From: Actinomycetes bacterium
GTDB taxonomy: Bacteria; Actinomycetota; Actinomycetes; Actinomycetales; Cellulomonadaceae
NCBI GenBank assembly: GCA_021793115.1
Contig: JAJYTJ010000054.1
Span: forward strand, 1-22,586
Length of the DNA stretch: 22,586 nt
Reading direction: 5' to 3'
Under the pieces are notes generated by a model, which did no database searches, was not told the DNA's origin, and saw only the letters and a program-made list of their open reading frames with translations. The translations under genes and the position numbers were made by a program. This document shows positions 13,971 through 22,145 of this stretch, one piece after another. How positions within the stretch are numbered: position 1 is the stretch's first letter; the number at the start of each line of letters is the position of its first letter.

Positions 13971-15683
13971 TCAGGAGGCGTTGGCCGAGACCCCCGTCAG
14001 CGCGCGCCACGCCTCCCGGCGCTCGGCCTGCTCGTCCGGGTCCGGCACCGGCAGCGACGCGAGGAGTCGCTGCGTGTACGGGTCGCGCGGGGAGTCCAGC
14101 ACCTGGGCAGGGTCGCCCTCCTCGACGAGCGTGCCGTGGTGCAGCACCGCGATGCGGTCGGCGACGAGGTCGACCACCGCCAGGTCGTGGCTGATGAACA
14201 GGCTCGCGAAGCCCAGCTCGGCCTGCATCCGCACGAACAGCTCGAGCACCTTGGCCTGGACCGAGACGTCGAGGGCGCTCGTGGGCTCGTCGGCGATGAT
14301 GAGCTCGGGGTCGAGCGCGAGCGCCCGCGCGAGGCTGGCCCGTTGGCGCTGGCCGCCGGACAGCTCGTGCGGGAACCGGTCGCCGTAGCTCCGGTCCAGC
14401 TGCACCGCCTCGAGCAGCTCGTCCACACGCGGGCGCGCCTCGCGCGGGTCGCCCGCCATGCCGTGGACCACGAGCGGCTCGGCGACGCACTGGGCGATGG
14501 TGAGCAGGGGGTTGAAGCTCGTCGCCGGGTCCTGGAAGACGAAGCCGATGCGCCGCCGCAGCGGGCGCATCCGGCGCTCGGAGATGCCGCGCACCTGCGT
14601 GCCGAGCACGGTCAGCGAGCCGCTCGTCACGGGCGTGAGGCCGGCGATGGCGCGCCCGATGGTCGTCTTGCCGCTGCCGGACTCGCCGACGAGGCCGAGC
14701 ACCTGGCCGGGCTCGATGGTGAGGTCGACGTGGTCGACCGCGGTGAATCCGGGCTGGCGCAGCCGCCCGGGGTAGGTGATGGTCAGGCTCTTCGCGTCGA
14801 CCACGGGGGCCGCCGGCTCGGCGGGCGCGGCGGCCCGCGGCGTGGCCGTGGCGGGCGCACTGCGCCGCGAGGCGCCCACGCGCGGCACGGCGTCGAGCAG
14901 CGCGCGCGTGTACGGGTGCCGCGGCGCCGAGAACAGCGTGCGGACGTCCGCCTGCTCGACGATCTCGCCGGCGTACATGACCGCGACGGTGTCCGCCAGG
15001 TCGGCCACCACGCCCATGTTGTGCGTGATGAGCACCACGGACGTGCCGAACTCGGTGGGCAGCCGGCGCAGCAGCTCGAGGATCTCCGCCTGCACCGTGA
15101 CGTCGAGCGCCGTGGTCGGCTCGTCCGCGATGACCAGGCCCGGGTCGAGCACGAGCGCCTGCGCGATGACGATGCGCTGCTTCTGGCCGCCGGAGAACTG
15201 GTGCGGGTAGTACTTGGCCCGCGCCTCGGGGTCCGGGATGCCGACGCGGCGCAGCACGTCGACGGCGGCCTTGTGGGCCTCGGATCGGCTCAGCGACGTG
15301 TGGGCGCGCAGGCCCTCGGCGATCTGCCAGCCCACCGGGAACACGGGGTTGAGCGCGGTGGACGGCTCCTGGAACACCATCGCCGCGTCGCGGCCGCGCA
15401 CCTGGCGCAGCGCCGAGGGGGACAGCGACAGCACGTCGGAGGCGCCCGTGTCGGTGTTGCGCCGCAGCACCACGGCGCCGGACGTCGTGGCGGTCTCGGG
15501 CAGGAGCCCGAGGATGGAGCGCGCCGTGACGGTCTTGCCCGAGCCGGACTCGCCGACGATCGCGAGCACCTCGCCCGGCTCGACGCGCAGCGAGACGCCG
15601 CGCACGGCCGCGACGTCGCCGCCGTCGGTGGCGAACGTGACGTGCAGGTCGTGGACGTCGACCACGGGGTCCTCGGCGGTCAT
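13971..15683 (-). CDS. Fused dipeptide/oligopeptide ABC transporter ATPase (DppD-DppF type)
   Basis: A 570-residue cytoplasmic protein with two complete nucleotide-binding domains that energise peptide uptake. Domain one: Walker A GESGSGKT (44-51), signature FSGGQKQR, Walker B VIADEPTTALD and ITHNMG. A proline/alanine linker (PATATPRAAAPAEPAAP) joins it to domain two: Walker A GESGSGKT, signature LSGGQRQR, Walker B IIADEPTSALD and ISHDLA. Each domain ends with the oligopeptide-ATPase tail (PRHPYTRALLDAVP; PRDPYTQRLLASLP). In many bacteria these are two genes; the fusion is common in actinobacteria. ATG 15683 overlaps the permease stop in ATGA, showing translational coupling. galE follows after 25 bp. 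Confidence 0.95.
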   Translation of the reverse strand: MTAEDPVVDVHDLHVTFATDGGDVAAVRGVSLRVEPGEVLAIVGESGSGKTVTARSILGLLPETATTSGAVVLRRNTDTGASDVLSLSPSALRQVRGRDAAMVFQEPSTALNPVFPVGWQIAEGLRAHTSLSRSEAHKAAVDVLRRVGIPDPEARAKYYPHQFSGGQKQRIVIAQALVLDPGLVIADEPTTALDVTVQAEILELLRRLPTEFGTSVVLITHNMGVVADLADTVAVMYAGEIVEQADVRTLFSAPRHPYTRALLDAVPRVGASRRSAPATATPRAAAPAEPAAPVVDAKSLTITYPGRLRQPGFTAVDHVDLTIEPGQVLGLVGESGSGKTTIGRAIAGLTPVTSGSLTVLGTQVRGISERRMRPLRRRIGFVFQDPATSFNPLLTIAQCVAEPLVVHGMAGDPREARPRVDELLEAVQLDRSYGDRFPHELSGGQRQRASLARALALDPELIIADEPTSALDVSVQAKVLELFVRMQAELGFASLFISHDLAVVDLVADRIAVLHHGTLVEEGDPAQVLDSPRDPYTQRLLASLPVPDPDEQAERREAWRALTGVSANAS

Positions 15684-16729
15684 CGGGCCTCCTCCGGCTC
15701 GGTCGTCGTGCGCTGGGCCCTGCGGGCGCCCTTGCGGCCGCCACCGGCCGCGCGGCGGGTCCGCAGCCGCGGGTCGGCGAGGTCGTTGAGCGACTCGCCG
15801 ACGAGCGTGATGCCGAGCACCGTGAGCACGATCGCGACGCCCGGGAAGATCGACGTCCACCAGATGCCGGACGTCACGTCGGCGATCGACTTGTTGAGGT
15901 CGTAGCCCCACTCGGCGGCCGACGAGGGCTCGATGCCGAACCCGAGGAAGCCGAGCCCGGCGAGCGTGAGGATCGCCTCGGAGCAGTTGAGGGTCATGAT
16001 CAGCGGCAGCGTGCGCACCGAGTTGCGCAGCACGTGGCGGGTCATGATCCGCGCGCTCGACGAGCCGATGACGCGGGCGGACTCGACGAACGCCTCGGAC
16101 TTGACCCGCACCACCTCCGAGCGCACCACGCGGAAGTACTGCGGCACGAAGATCACGGTGATCGAGATCGCCGCGGCGAAGATGCCGTTCCACATCGACG
16201 ACTGGCCGCCGCTGATGACGATCGCGGCGACTATCGCCAGCAGCAGGGACGGGAACGCGTAGATCGCGTCCGCGACGACGACGAGCACCCGGTCGAGCCA
16301 GCCGCCGAAGTAGCCGGAGACCAGGCCGAGGAACACGCCGATGAACAGTGAGAGCACCACGGCGGTGACGATCGTCAGTAGCGCCGTGCGGCTGCCCCAC
16401 ACGACGCGGGACAGCACGTCGTAGCCACCGACGGTGGTGCCCAGCAGGTGCGCCGACGAGGGGGCCTGCTGCGAGCCGAAGAGCCCGGAGCCGTCGCGCA
16501 GCTGTGCCCAGGAGTACGGGGCGATGAGCGGCGCGAAGATCGCGCCGACGATGAAGATCCCGGTGAGCACCAGGCCGGCGACGAGCATGGCGCGCTGCAG
16601 CCCGACGCTCGTGCGCACCTGGCGCACGATGGGCAGGCGCCGCCAGCGCGGGCCGTGGTCGGGCGTGACGACGGGCTCCAGCTCCTCGGGCGAGGGTGGG
16701 GTGGCGAGGTTCGCGATGTCGGCGGTCAT
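15680..16729 (-). CDS. Dipeptide ABC transporter permease, DppC/OppC type
   Basis: A 349-residue inner-membrane permease with six helices and an N-terminal cytoplasmic arm of about 45 residues. The first helix (VAGLVLTGIFIVGAIFAPLIAPY) is followed by a periplasmic segment with HLLGTTVGGYDVLSRVVWGSRTALL, the typical DppC block. The EAA loop that docks to the ATPase is AFVESARVIGSSSARIMTRHVLRN. The C-terminus is basic (RLRTRRAAGGGRKGARR). ATG 16729 overlaps the upstream permease stop by one base (TGATG), and its own TGA overlaps the ATPase ATG. Together with the DppB-type partner it forms the membrane channel. Confidence 0.95.
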   Translation of the reverse strand: MTADIANLATPPSPEELEPVVTPDHGPRWRRLPIVRQVRTSVGLQRAMLVAGLVLTGIFIVGAIFAPLIAPYSWAQLRDGSGLFGSQQAPSSAHLLGTTVGGYDVLSRVVWGSRTALLTIVTAVVLSLFIGVFLGLVSGYFGGWLDRVLVVVADAIYAFPSLLLAIVAAIVISGGQSSMWNGIFAAAISITVIFVPQYFRVVRSEVVRVKSEAFVESARVIGSSSARIMTRHVLRNSVRTLPLIMTLNCSEAILTLAGLGFLGFGIEPSSAAEWGYDLNKSIADVTSGIWWTSIFPGVAIVLTVLGITLVGESLNDLADPRLRTRRAAGGGRKGARRAQRTTTEPEEAR

Positions 16730-17829
16730 CAGTACCGGATCCTCGGGTCGACGAGCGCGGCGATGACGTCGACGATGAAGTTCGTCACGGCCACGATGAC
16801 GGCGAGCAGGGCCACCATGCCCTGCACGGCCACGAAGTCCCGGGCGTTGAGGTACTGCACCAGCTGGAACCCGAGACCCTTCCACTCGAAGGTGGTCTCG
16901 GTGAGCACCGCGCCGCCCAGCAGCATCGCGATCTGCAGCCCGATGACGGTGATGATCGGCACCAGCGCCGGGCGCCACGCGTGCGCGCGCACCAGGCGCC
17001 GCTCGGAGACGCCGCGCGAGCGGGCCGCCTCGACGTAGCCCGTCTGCAGCGTGCTGATCATGTTGGTGCGCACCAGCCGCAGGAACACGCCGGCGGTGAG
17101 CAGCCCGAGCGCCAGCGCGGGCAGGATCGCGTGCTGCAGCACGTCCCCGACCACCGACCACTGGCCCGTGCTGATGGCGTCGATGAGGTAGATGCCGGTC
17201 TTCGCGCCGTGCAGCTTCATCTTCAGCAGGTCGGGCGTGGACGCCCGCCCGTTGGGCGGCAGCCAGTCGAGCCACACCGCGAAGATGAGCTTGAGCACCA
17301 GGCCGGCGAAGAAGACGGGCGTCGCGTACGCGAGGATCGCGCCGACGCGCAACCCGGCGTCGGGGAGGCGGTCGCGCCGGGCGGCGGCGACCCGGCCCAG
17401 CGGGATGCCGACCGCGAAGGCGACGATGAGCGCGTAGACCGCCAGCTCGAGCGTCGCGGCGCCGTAGGTCATGAGCACCTGCGTCACGGGCAGGTGGTCG
17501 GACAGCGTGGTGCCGAAGTCCCCCCGGACGATGTGGCCGAGGTAGTCGAAGTACTGCACGAAGATCGGCCGGTCGTAGCCCGCCTGGTGGATCCGCTCCG
17601 CCAGCTGCTCGGGCGGGAGCCGGCCGCCGAGGGCGGCGGTGATCGGGTCGCCGGTGGCCCGCATGAGGAGGAAGACGACCGTGACCAGGATGAACACCGT
17701 CGGGAAGATGAGCAGGAAGCGGACCAGGAGGTAGCGACCGAGAGCGCCACCCGTCCTGCGACCGCGCTGCTCGGCGGCGGGGGCGGGGGCGACCGCGTCG
17801 CCGGCGGCCAGGTCATGGGTGATGGTCAC
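16729..17829 (-). CDS. Dipeptide ABC transporter permease, DppB/OppB type
   Basis: A 366-residue inner-membrane permease. After a ~30-residue cytoplasmic head comes GRYLLVRFLLIFPTVFILVT, the first helix, then the DppB-specific periplasmic region (RATGDPITAAL, GYDRPIFVQYFDYLGHIVRGDFGTT). The transport domain has the EAA loop YVEAARSRGVSERRLVRAHAWRPAL and ends LVDPRIRY, a common DppB terminus. GTG 17829 follows CGAGG at usable spacing. It is the second gene of the operon, 84 bp after the binding-protein gene, and that gap contains a strong hairpin. Confidence 0.95.
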   Translation of the reverse strand: MTITHDLAAGDAVAPAPAAEQRGRRTGGALGRYLLVRFLLIFPTVFILVTVVFLLMRATGDPITAALGGRLPPEQLAERIHQAGYDRPIFVQYFDYLGHIVRGDFGTTLSDHLPVTQVLMTYGAATLELAVYALIVAFAVGIPLGRVAAARRDRLPDAGLRVGAILAYATPVFFAGLVLKLIFAVWLDWLPPNGRASTPDLLKMKLHGAKTGIYLIDAISTGQWSVVGDVLQHAILPALALGLLTAGVFLRLVRTNMISTLQTGYVEAARSRGVSERRLVRAHAWRPALVPIITVIGLQIAMLLGGAVLTETTFEWKGLGFQLVQYLNARDFVAVQGMVALLAVIVAVTNFIVDVIAALVDPRIRY

Positions 17830-17866
17830 GGGTTACCTCGCTCGTGGTGATGCGTGCGCAAGCCTA

Positions 17867-17898
17867 AGGGCGGCCTCCCCGTGAGGGGAGGCCGCCCT
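17867..17898 (-). terminator. Intra-operon 14-bp hairpin after the binding-protein gene
   Basis: AGGGCGGCCTCCCC and GGGGAGGCCGCCCT pair perfectly around GTGA, 15 bases past the binding-protein stop and 37 bases before the permease start. No T-run follows. In such operons a stem like this commonly stabilises the binding-protein mRNA or causes partial termination, so that the lipoprotein is made in excess. Confidence 0.7.
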
Positions 17899-17913
17899 CG
17901 TGGCAGCTGCTGG

Positions 17914-19596
17914 TCAGCCCTGCTTGGAGAGGGCGCCGTAGCGGAACTTGAAGGACGCGTCGAGCGTCTGCTGCGTGCCCTGGACGTTCTTGCCGACGAC
18001 CGCCACCTGCGCACCCTGGAGGTACGGGATGGTGGACAGGTCCTTGGCGACCGCGTCCTGCACCTGGCCGATGACCTGGGCCCGGATGGTCGGGTCGGTG
18101 GTCGTGGCCTCCTTCTGGATGAGCGCGTCGACCTGCGGGTTCGAGTAGTGGTTGTGCAGGAACGACGTCTTCGACAGGAAGAACGGCGTCAGGTAGTTGT
18201 CGGCGTCGGAGTAGTCCGGGAACCAGCCGAGCTGGTACGCGGGGTAGACGTCGGACGTGCGGTCCTTGGAGTACTGCGTCCACTCGGTGGTCTGCAGGTT
18301 GACCTTGAACAGGCCGCTGGACTCGAGCTGGTCCTTGATGAGCGCGTACTCGTCGGCGGACGACGGGCCGTAGTGCTCGGTCGCGTACTGCAGGTTGAGC
18401 GTCACCGGGGTGGTCACGCCGGCGGCCTGGAGCGCGGCCTTCGCCTTGTCGGTGCTGGGACCGCCGTTGCCGTCGCCGTACAGGCCCTTGAGCGCGTTGT
18501 TCGCGCCGGTCAGGCCGGCGGGGACGTACGAGTACAGCGGCGTGTAGGTGTCCTTGTAGACCTGCGACGCGAGGGCCTTGCGGTCGATGAGGTCCGCGAC
18601 CGCCTGGCGGACCGCGAGGGCCTTGGCCGGGTCGGCGTTGGGCGTCTTCGCGCCGTAGGGCTGCGTGTCGAAGTTGAAGACGATGTACCGGATCTCGCCG
18701 CCGGGGCCGTTGACCACCTGGAGGTTCTTGTCGTTGCGCAGGTCGGCGATGTCGGTCGCGGACAGCGAGCGGTACGCCACGTCGACCTCACCCTGCTGCA
18801 CGGCGAGCTTGAGGTTCGAGGCGTCCGCGTAGTACGTGACGTTGATGTTCGGGGTCTTCGGCGCGCCGTAGATGCCCTGGTAGCTGGGGTTCGCCTTGTA
18901 CGAGATGAGCTGGTTCACCGTGTAGTCGGCGATGGTGTACGGCCCGGCGAACGGGTCCGCCTTGACGATGTCGGCGTCCGGCAGCAGCTTGTCGGCCGGG
19001 AACACCTTCGAGTCGACGATCGGGCCGGCGGGGCTGGACAGCACCTGCGGGAACGTCTGGTCGTTCGCGGCCTTGAGGTGGAACACGACCGTCGTCGGGT
19101 CGGGCGCGTCCGTCGAGGCGAGGTTGGACAGCAGCGACGACGGGCCGTTCCCGGCGTCCGCGCCGTTGGCGCCGATGGTCTGGACCCGGTCGAACGAGAA
19201 CTTGACGTCCTTCGACGTCAGGTCGTCACCGTTCGCGAACTTCAGGCCCGGCTTGAGCTTGACGGTGTAGGTGTTCGGGTCGGTGAACGACGCCGACGCG
19301 GCGATGTCCGGCTTGACGTCCGGGCTGCCGTACGGGGTGTTGAGCAGGAACGGGTACACCTGGTTGATGACGGCGAACGACCCGTTGTCGTACTCGCCCG
19401 CGGGGTCGATCGTCGTGATCTTGTCGGTGGTCCCGATGATCAGGGTGTCGGCCGTGGCACCGCCGTTGGTGCCGCCGGAGCTGCCCCCGGTCGGGCTCGC
19501 ACTCGAGCCGCCGTTGCTGCAGGCGGCGACGAGCAGTGCGCTCGCCGCCAGGCCCGCGGTGATCGCCAGCGTGCGCCGGCTTGTCGCGGAGAACAT
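17914..19596 (-). CDS. Peptide-binding lipoprotein of the ABC transporter (family 5 SBP)
   Basis: A 560-residue extracytoplasmic solute-binding protein of the DppA/OppA class. The signal peptide has a basic head (SATSRRT), a hydrophobic core and the lipobox LVAAC with Cys26 as the lipidated residue. A Ser/Gly linker (SNGGSSASPTGGSSGG) follows. Family motifs are VINQVYPFLLN, KLKPGLKFANGDDLTSKDVKFSFDRV, FAGPYTIADY, YIVFNFDTQPYG and VRQAVADLIDRKALA. ATG 19596 is preferred because GAGG lies six bases upstream and it gives a clean signal peptide; ATG 19608 is possible. First gene of the operon. The ligand (peptide or another substrate of this class) cannot be told. Confidence 0.94.
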   Translation of the reverse strand: MFSATSRRTLAITAGLAASALLVAACSNGGSSASPTGGSSGGTNGGATADTLIIGTTDKITTIDPAGEYDNGSFAVINQVYPFLLNTPYGSPDVKPDIAASASFTDPNTYTVKLKPGLKFANGDDLTSKDVKFSFDRVQTIGANGADAGNGPSSLLSNLASTDAPDPTTVVFHLKAANDQTFPQVLSSPAGPIVDSKVFPADKLLPDADIVKADPFAGPYTIADYTVNQLISYKANPSYQGIYGAPKTPNINVTYYADASNLKLAVQQGEVDVAYRSLSATDIADLRNDKNLQVVNGPGGEIRYIVFNFDTQPYGAKTPNADPAKALAVRQAVADLIDRKALASQVYKDTYTPLYSYVPAGLTGANNALKGLYGDGNGGPSTDKAKAALQAAGVTTPVTLNLQYATEHYGPSSADEYALIKDQLESSGLFKVNLQTTEWTQYSKDRTSDVYPAYQLGWFPDYSDADNYLTPFFLSKTSFLHNHYSNPQVDALIQKEATTTDPTIRAQVIGQVQDAVAKDLSTIPYLQGAQVAVVGKNVQGTQQTLDASFKFRYGALSKQG

Positions 19597-19709
19597 CCGC
19601 CACCTCATTCCGTCAGTCGTTCGGTGGTGCCGCGCGAGGCACGCAGCGGGTGCGCGCCGGGCGGCGGGCGCGGCCACGACGGGACGCGCCATCACAGCAG
19701 ACCACCCGC

Positions 19710-19738
19710 GGTGTACTGCTGAGTAACCGTCTGGTCAC
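19710..19738 (-). promoter_or_regulatory. Possible promoter of the peptide transporter operon
   Basis: On the minus strand, GTGACC (19733-19738) and TACACC (19710-19715) are 17 bp apart, with four and three matches to the consensus hexamers. A CAGCAG...CTGCTG inverted repeat overlaps the -10. This lies in the 235-bp gap before the lipoprotein gene, where nothing else stands out. Confidence 0.25.
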
Positions 19739-19831
19739 GATGCGGTCTCGCTCTCGCACTCCGATCGGGGGAATCTCACCATCCGAACGATCGGGACGGT
19801 AGCCGCGGGCGAACGGGTCTCGGCGTGCCGC

Positions 19832-20323
19832 CTACGGCGTCACCCGCTCCGCGCGCTCGAGCGCGAGCAGCGTGCGCTTGCGGTCGAGCCCGCCGGCATA
19901 GCCCGTGAGGGCGCCCGCGCTGCCGATCACGCGGTGGCACGGCACCACGACGGTCACCGGGTTGCGGCCCACCGCAGCGCCGACCGCGCGGACGGCCAGC
20001 GGGCGGCCGATCTGCTGCGCGAGCTCCGCGTAGCTGGCGGTCTCGCCGTAGGGGATGGCGGCGACGGCGTCCCACACGGCGTGCTGGAACGCGGTGCCGA
20101 CGGGGCGCAGCGGCACGGTGAACCCGGTGCGCTCGCCGGCGAAGTACTCGCGCAGCTCGGCCGCGACCGCGGCCAGCGTGGCGTCGACGTCGCCCGCCGC
20201 CTCGCCCAGACGCTGGTCCGGCGGCCGGTGCGCCTGGCCGGCCATGTAGAGGCCGACGAGCGCGTCGCCCTCGGCGACGAGCGTCAGCGGGCCGAGTGGC
20301 GAGTCGATGGTGACGTGCCTCAT
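19832..20323 (-). CDS. ogt: Methylated-DNA-[protein]-cysteine S-methyltransferase
   Basis: A 163-residue suicide repair protein that removes methyl groups from O6-methylguanine. The active-site motif is PCHRV with Cys129. Upstream are the N-terminal RNase-H-like fold (HVTIDSPLGPLTLVAEGDALVGLYM, 3-27), the helix-turn-helix region (AIPYGETASYAELAQQIGRP, 89-108) with RAVGAAVGRNP, and the C-terminal GYAGGLDRKRTLLALE. The length is standard for Ogt. ATG 20323 overlaps the ada-alkA stop in ATGA, so the two are probably co-induced and coupled. This free-standing Ogt supplies the O6-alkyl activity that the upstream AdaA-AlkA protein lacks. Confidence 0.95.
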   Translation of the reverse strand: MRHVTIDSPLGPLTLVAEGDALVGLYMAGQAHRPPDQRLGEAAGDVDATLAAVAAELREYFAGERTGFTVPLRPVGTAFQHAVWDAVAAIPYGETASYAELAQQIGRPLAVRAVGAAVGRNPVTVVVPCHRVIGSAGALTGYAGGLDRKRTLLALERAERVTP

Positions 20324-21843
20324 GCGATGGCCTCCTGCTGGGAGAGCCCGGCGTTCTCGTCGGGCAGGGAGTTGACGGGGTGGGTGCCGGTGGCCCACAG
20401 GTGCTGCACCGCGTAGGCGCGCCAGGGCGCCCAGGCGAGCGACGCGCGCTCGAGCGCCCGCGGGGCGGTGGGCAGGCCGAGCCGCCGGGCCGCCTCACGC
20501 ACGCCCAGGTCGCTCGCGACGAAGGCGTCCGGGTCGCCCAGCGCCCGCATGGCGATGGTGCCCACCGTCCAGGGCCCGATGCCGGGCAGAGCCGCCAGTG
20601 CGGCGCGGGCCTCGTCGCGGCCGGCGCCCGCGTCGAGCACGACGCGCCCGTCCGCCATCGCGGTGGCGAGCGCGAGCAGGGTGGCTCGCCGGCTCGCCGG
20701 CATGGCGAGCGCGGCGGCGGTGGTGGCCTCGTCGGCCAGCAGGTCCGCCGCGCGGGGGAACAGGTGCGTGAGGCCGCCGTCGGGGTCGTCGACCGGGGTG
20801 CCGAGCGCCGCGACGAGGCGGCCGGCGTGCGTCCGGGCGGCGAGCGTCGACACCTGCTGGCCGATGACCGCGCGCAGGGCCATGGCCTGCGGGTCGGCGG
20901 TGCGAGGGACGCGGCGGCCGGGGGTGCGCGCGACCAGCGGTCGCAGCCGTTCGTCGGCGGCGAGCGCCGTGTCGACGGCCACGGGGTCCGCGTCGAGGTC
21001 GAGCATGCGCCGGGTGCGGCTGACCGCCGCGGGCAGGTCGCGCACGTCCGCGAGCCGCAGCGTCACGGGGAAGGCGTCGCCGCTCGGCCGGTGGACCGTG
21101 ACGACCCCCCACGCGCGCGGCAGCCGGACCGTGGTGCGGTAGGCGCCGTCGCGGTACTCCTCGACGCCCGGCACGGCGGTGGCCACGAGGTGGCCCAGGA
21201 GGTTGGAGGGCTCCAGCGGGGCCCGGTAGGCCAGGCGCAGCGCGACGACGCCCGCGCGCGGCTCGTCGTGCCGCGCGGCGCGGCGCCGCAGCTCCGTGGG
21301 GGACAGGGCGTAGGTCGCGGCGACGGCGTCGTTGAACGCGCGGATCGACGCGTAGCCGGCGGCGTACGCGACCTCCGTCATGGGCAGCGTGGTGCGCTCG
21401 ACGAGCGTGCGGGCGGTCTGCGCGCGCCGCGCCCGCGCCAGCGCGAGGGGACCCGCGCCGAGCTCGTCCGTGAGGAGGCGCTCGAGCTGGCGCGTGCTGT
21501 AGCCCAGCGCGCCGGCCAGCCCGGGCACGCCCGCGCGGTCGACGAGGCCGTCGTCGATGAGGCGCATCGCCCGCGCCACCACGTCGCCGCGCACGTCCCA
21601 GGCCGGCGAGCCGGGGCTGGCGTCGGGCCGGCAGCGCAGGCAGGCGCGGAACCCGGCGGCCTGGGCGGCGGCCGCCGTGGGGTAGAAGCGCATCCGGTCC
21701 TCGCGTGGCGTGCGGGCCGGGCACGACGGGCGGCAGTAGATCCCGGTGCTGGTCACCGCGAGGACGAACCAGCCGTCGAACCGCGCGTCCCGCGAGCGGA
21801 CGGCGGTCCGGCAGGCGTTCTCGTCGGGCATCGAGGTGGGCAC
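20320..21843 (-). CDS. AdaA-AlkA fusion: methyl-sensing regulator and 3-methyladenine DNA glycosylase
   Basis: A 507-residue cytoplasmic fusion. Residues 1-80 are the Ada zinc domain with four Cys ligands (Cys37, Cys41, Cys68, Cys71). One of these takes a methyl group from phosphotriesters and switches on transcription. Residues about 88-185 are an AraC-type DNA-binding domain (TRQLERLLTDELGAGPLALARARR; MTEVAYAAGYASIRAFNDA). About 200-275 is the AlkA N-terminal domain, and about 330-490 the HhH-GPD glycosylase with LPGIGPWT (419-426) and catalytic Asp445 in ASDLGV. It would sense alkylation damage and excise alkylated bases. Starts at 21843 or the second Met at 21831 are both plausible. Coupled to ogt; probably autoregulated. 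Confidence 0.94.
   Translation of the reverse strand: MPTSMPDENACRTAVRSRDARFDGWFVLAVTSTGIYCRPSCPARTPREDRMRFYPTAAAAQAAGFRACLRCRPDASPGSPAWDVRGDVVARAMRLIDDGLVDRAGVPGLAGALGYSTRQLERLLTDELGAGPLALARARRAQTARTLVERTTLPMTEVAYAAGYASIRAFNDAVAATYALSPTELRRRAARHDEPRAGVVALRLAYRAPLEPSNLLGHLVATAVPGVEEYRDGAYRTTVRLPRAWGVVTVHRPSGDAFPVTLRLADVRDLPAAVSRTRRMLDLDADPVAVDTALAADERLRPLVARTPGRRVPRTADPQAMALRAVIGQQVSTLAARTHAGRLVAALGTPVDDPDGGLTHLFPRAADLLADEATTAAALAMPASRRATLLALATAMADGRVVLDAGAGRDEARAALAALPGIGPWTVGTIAMRALGDPDAFVASDLGVREAARRLGLPTAPRALERASLAWAPWRAYAVQHLWATGTHPVNSLPDENAGLSQQEAIA
20350..20366 (+). repeat. 17-bp direct repeat, copy 1, inside the 3' end of ada-alkA
   Basis: GGCGTTCTCGTCGGGCA, identical to 21814-21830. 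It encodes part of LPDENA near the protein's C-terminus. Confidence 0.8.
21814..21830 (+). repeat. 17-bp direct repeat, copy 2, inside the 5' end of ada-alkA
   Basis: GGCGTTCTCGTCGGGCA, identical to 20350-20366. It encodes part of MPDENA near the protein's N-terminus. The copies lie 1464 bp apart in the same orientation and reading frame. Confidence 0.8.
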
Positions 21844-21903
21844 GGCATCGATCCTGCGCCCGCGGGGCGGGCGGTGGCTAGCGAGAAAGCGACATGGCAG
21901 TGG

Positions 21904-22145
21904 TCACACCAGGTCCCGCCGCGACCACCCGCGGCGCACGCGGCGGACCGCCACGACCCACGCGGCCAGGGCGATCGCGACGAGCACGAGCACGCTGCGC
22001 GCGACCGCGCCACGGTCCCCCTCCAGCGCACCGAGCAGCCCGGTGACGCCCCAGTAGCCGGGGGACAGGGGGGCCAGGGTTCGAGCAGCGTGGGGCATGA
22101 GCGACAGGGGCACGAGCGCGCCGCCCAGCCCGGCCAGCCCGCCTG
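21904..22145 (-). CDS. C-terminal fragment of an ABC-2 type permease (5' part missing)
   Basis: About 80 residues ending ARSVLVLVAIALAAWVVAVRRVRRGWSRRDLV-like: a GGALVPLSLMP loop, the PLSPGYWGV block, a final hydrophobic helix and a basic tail, all typical of the end of ABC-2 family export permeases. Codon use matches the rest of the window. The reading frame stays open to the right edge, but upstream of about 22145 the encoded sequence is unrelated. The true N-terminal part of this permease is therefore absent, most likely because of an assembly join. It lies 60 bp upstream of the ada-alkA start on the same strand. Confidence 0.65.

Noticed and set aside
13680..15905. Long plus-strand open frame opposite galE and the ABC ATPase
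   Set aside because: Antisense shadow of well-conserved genes, with no motifs of its own.
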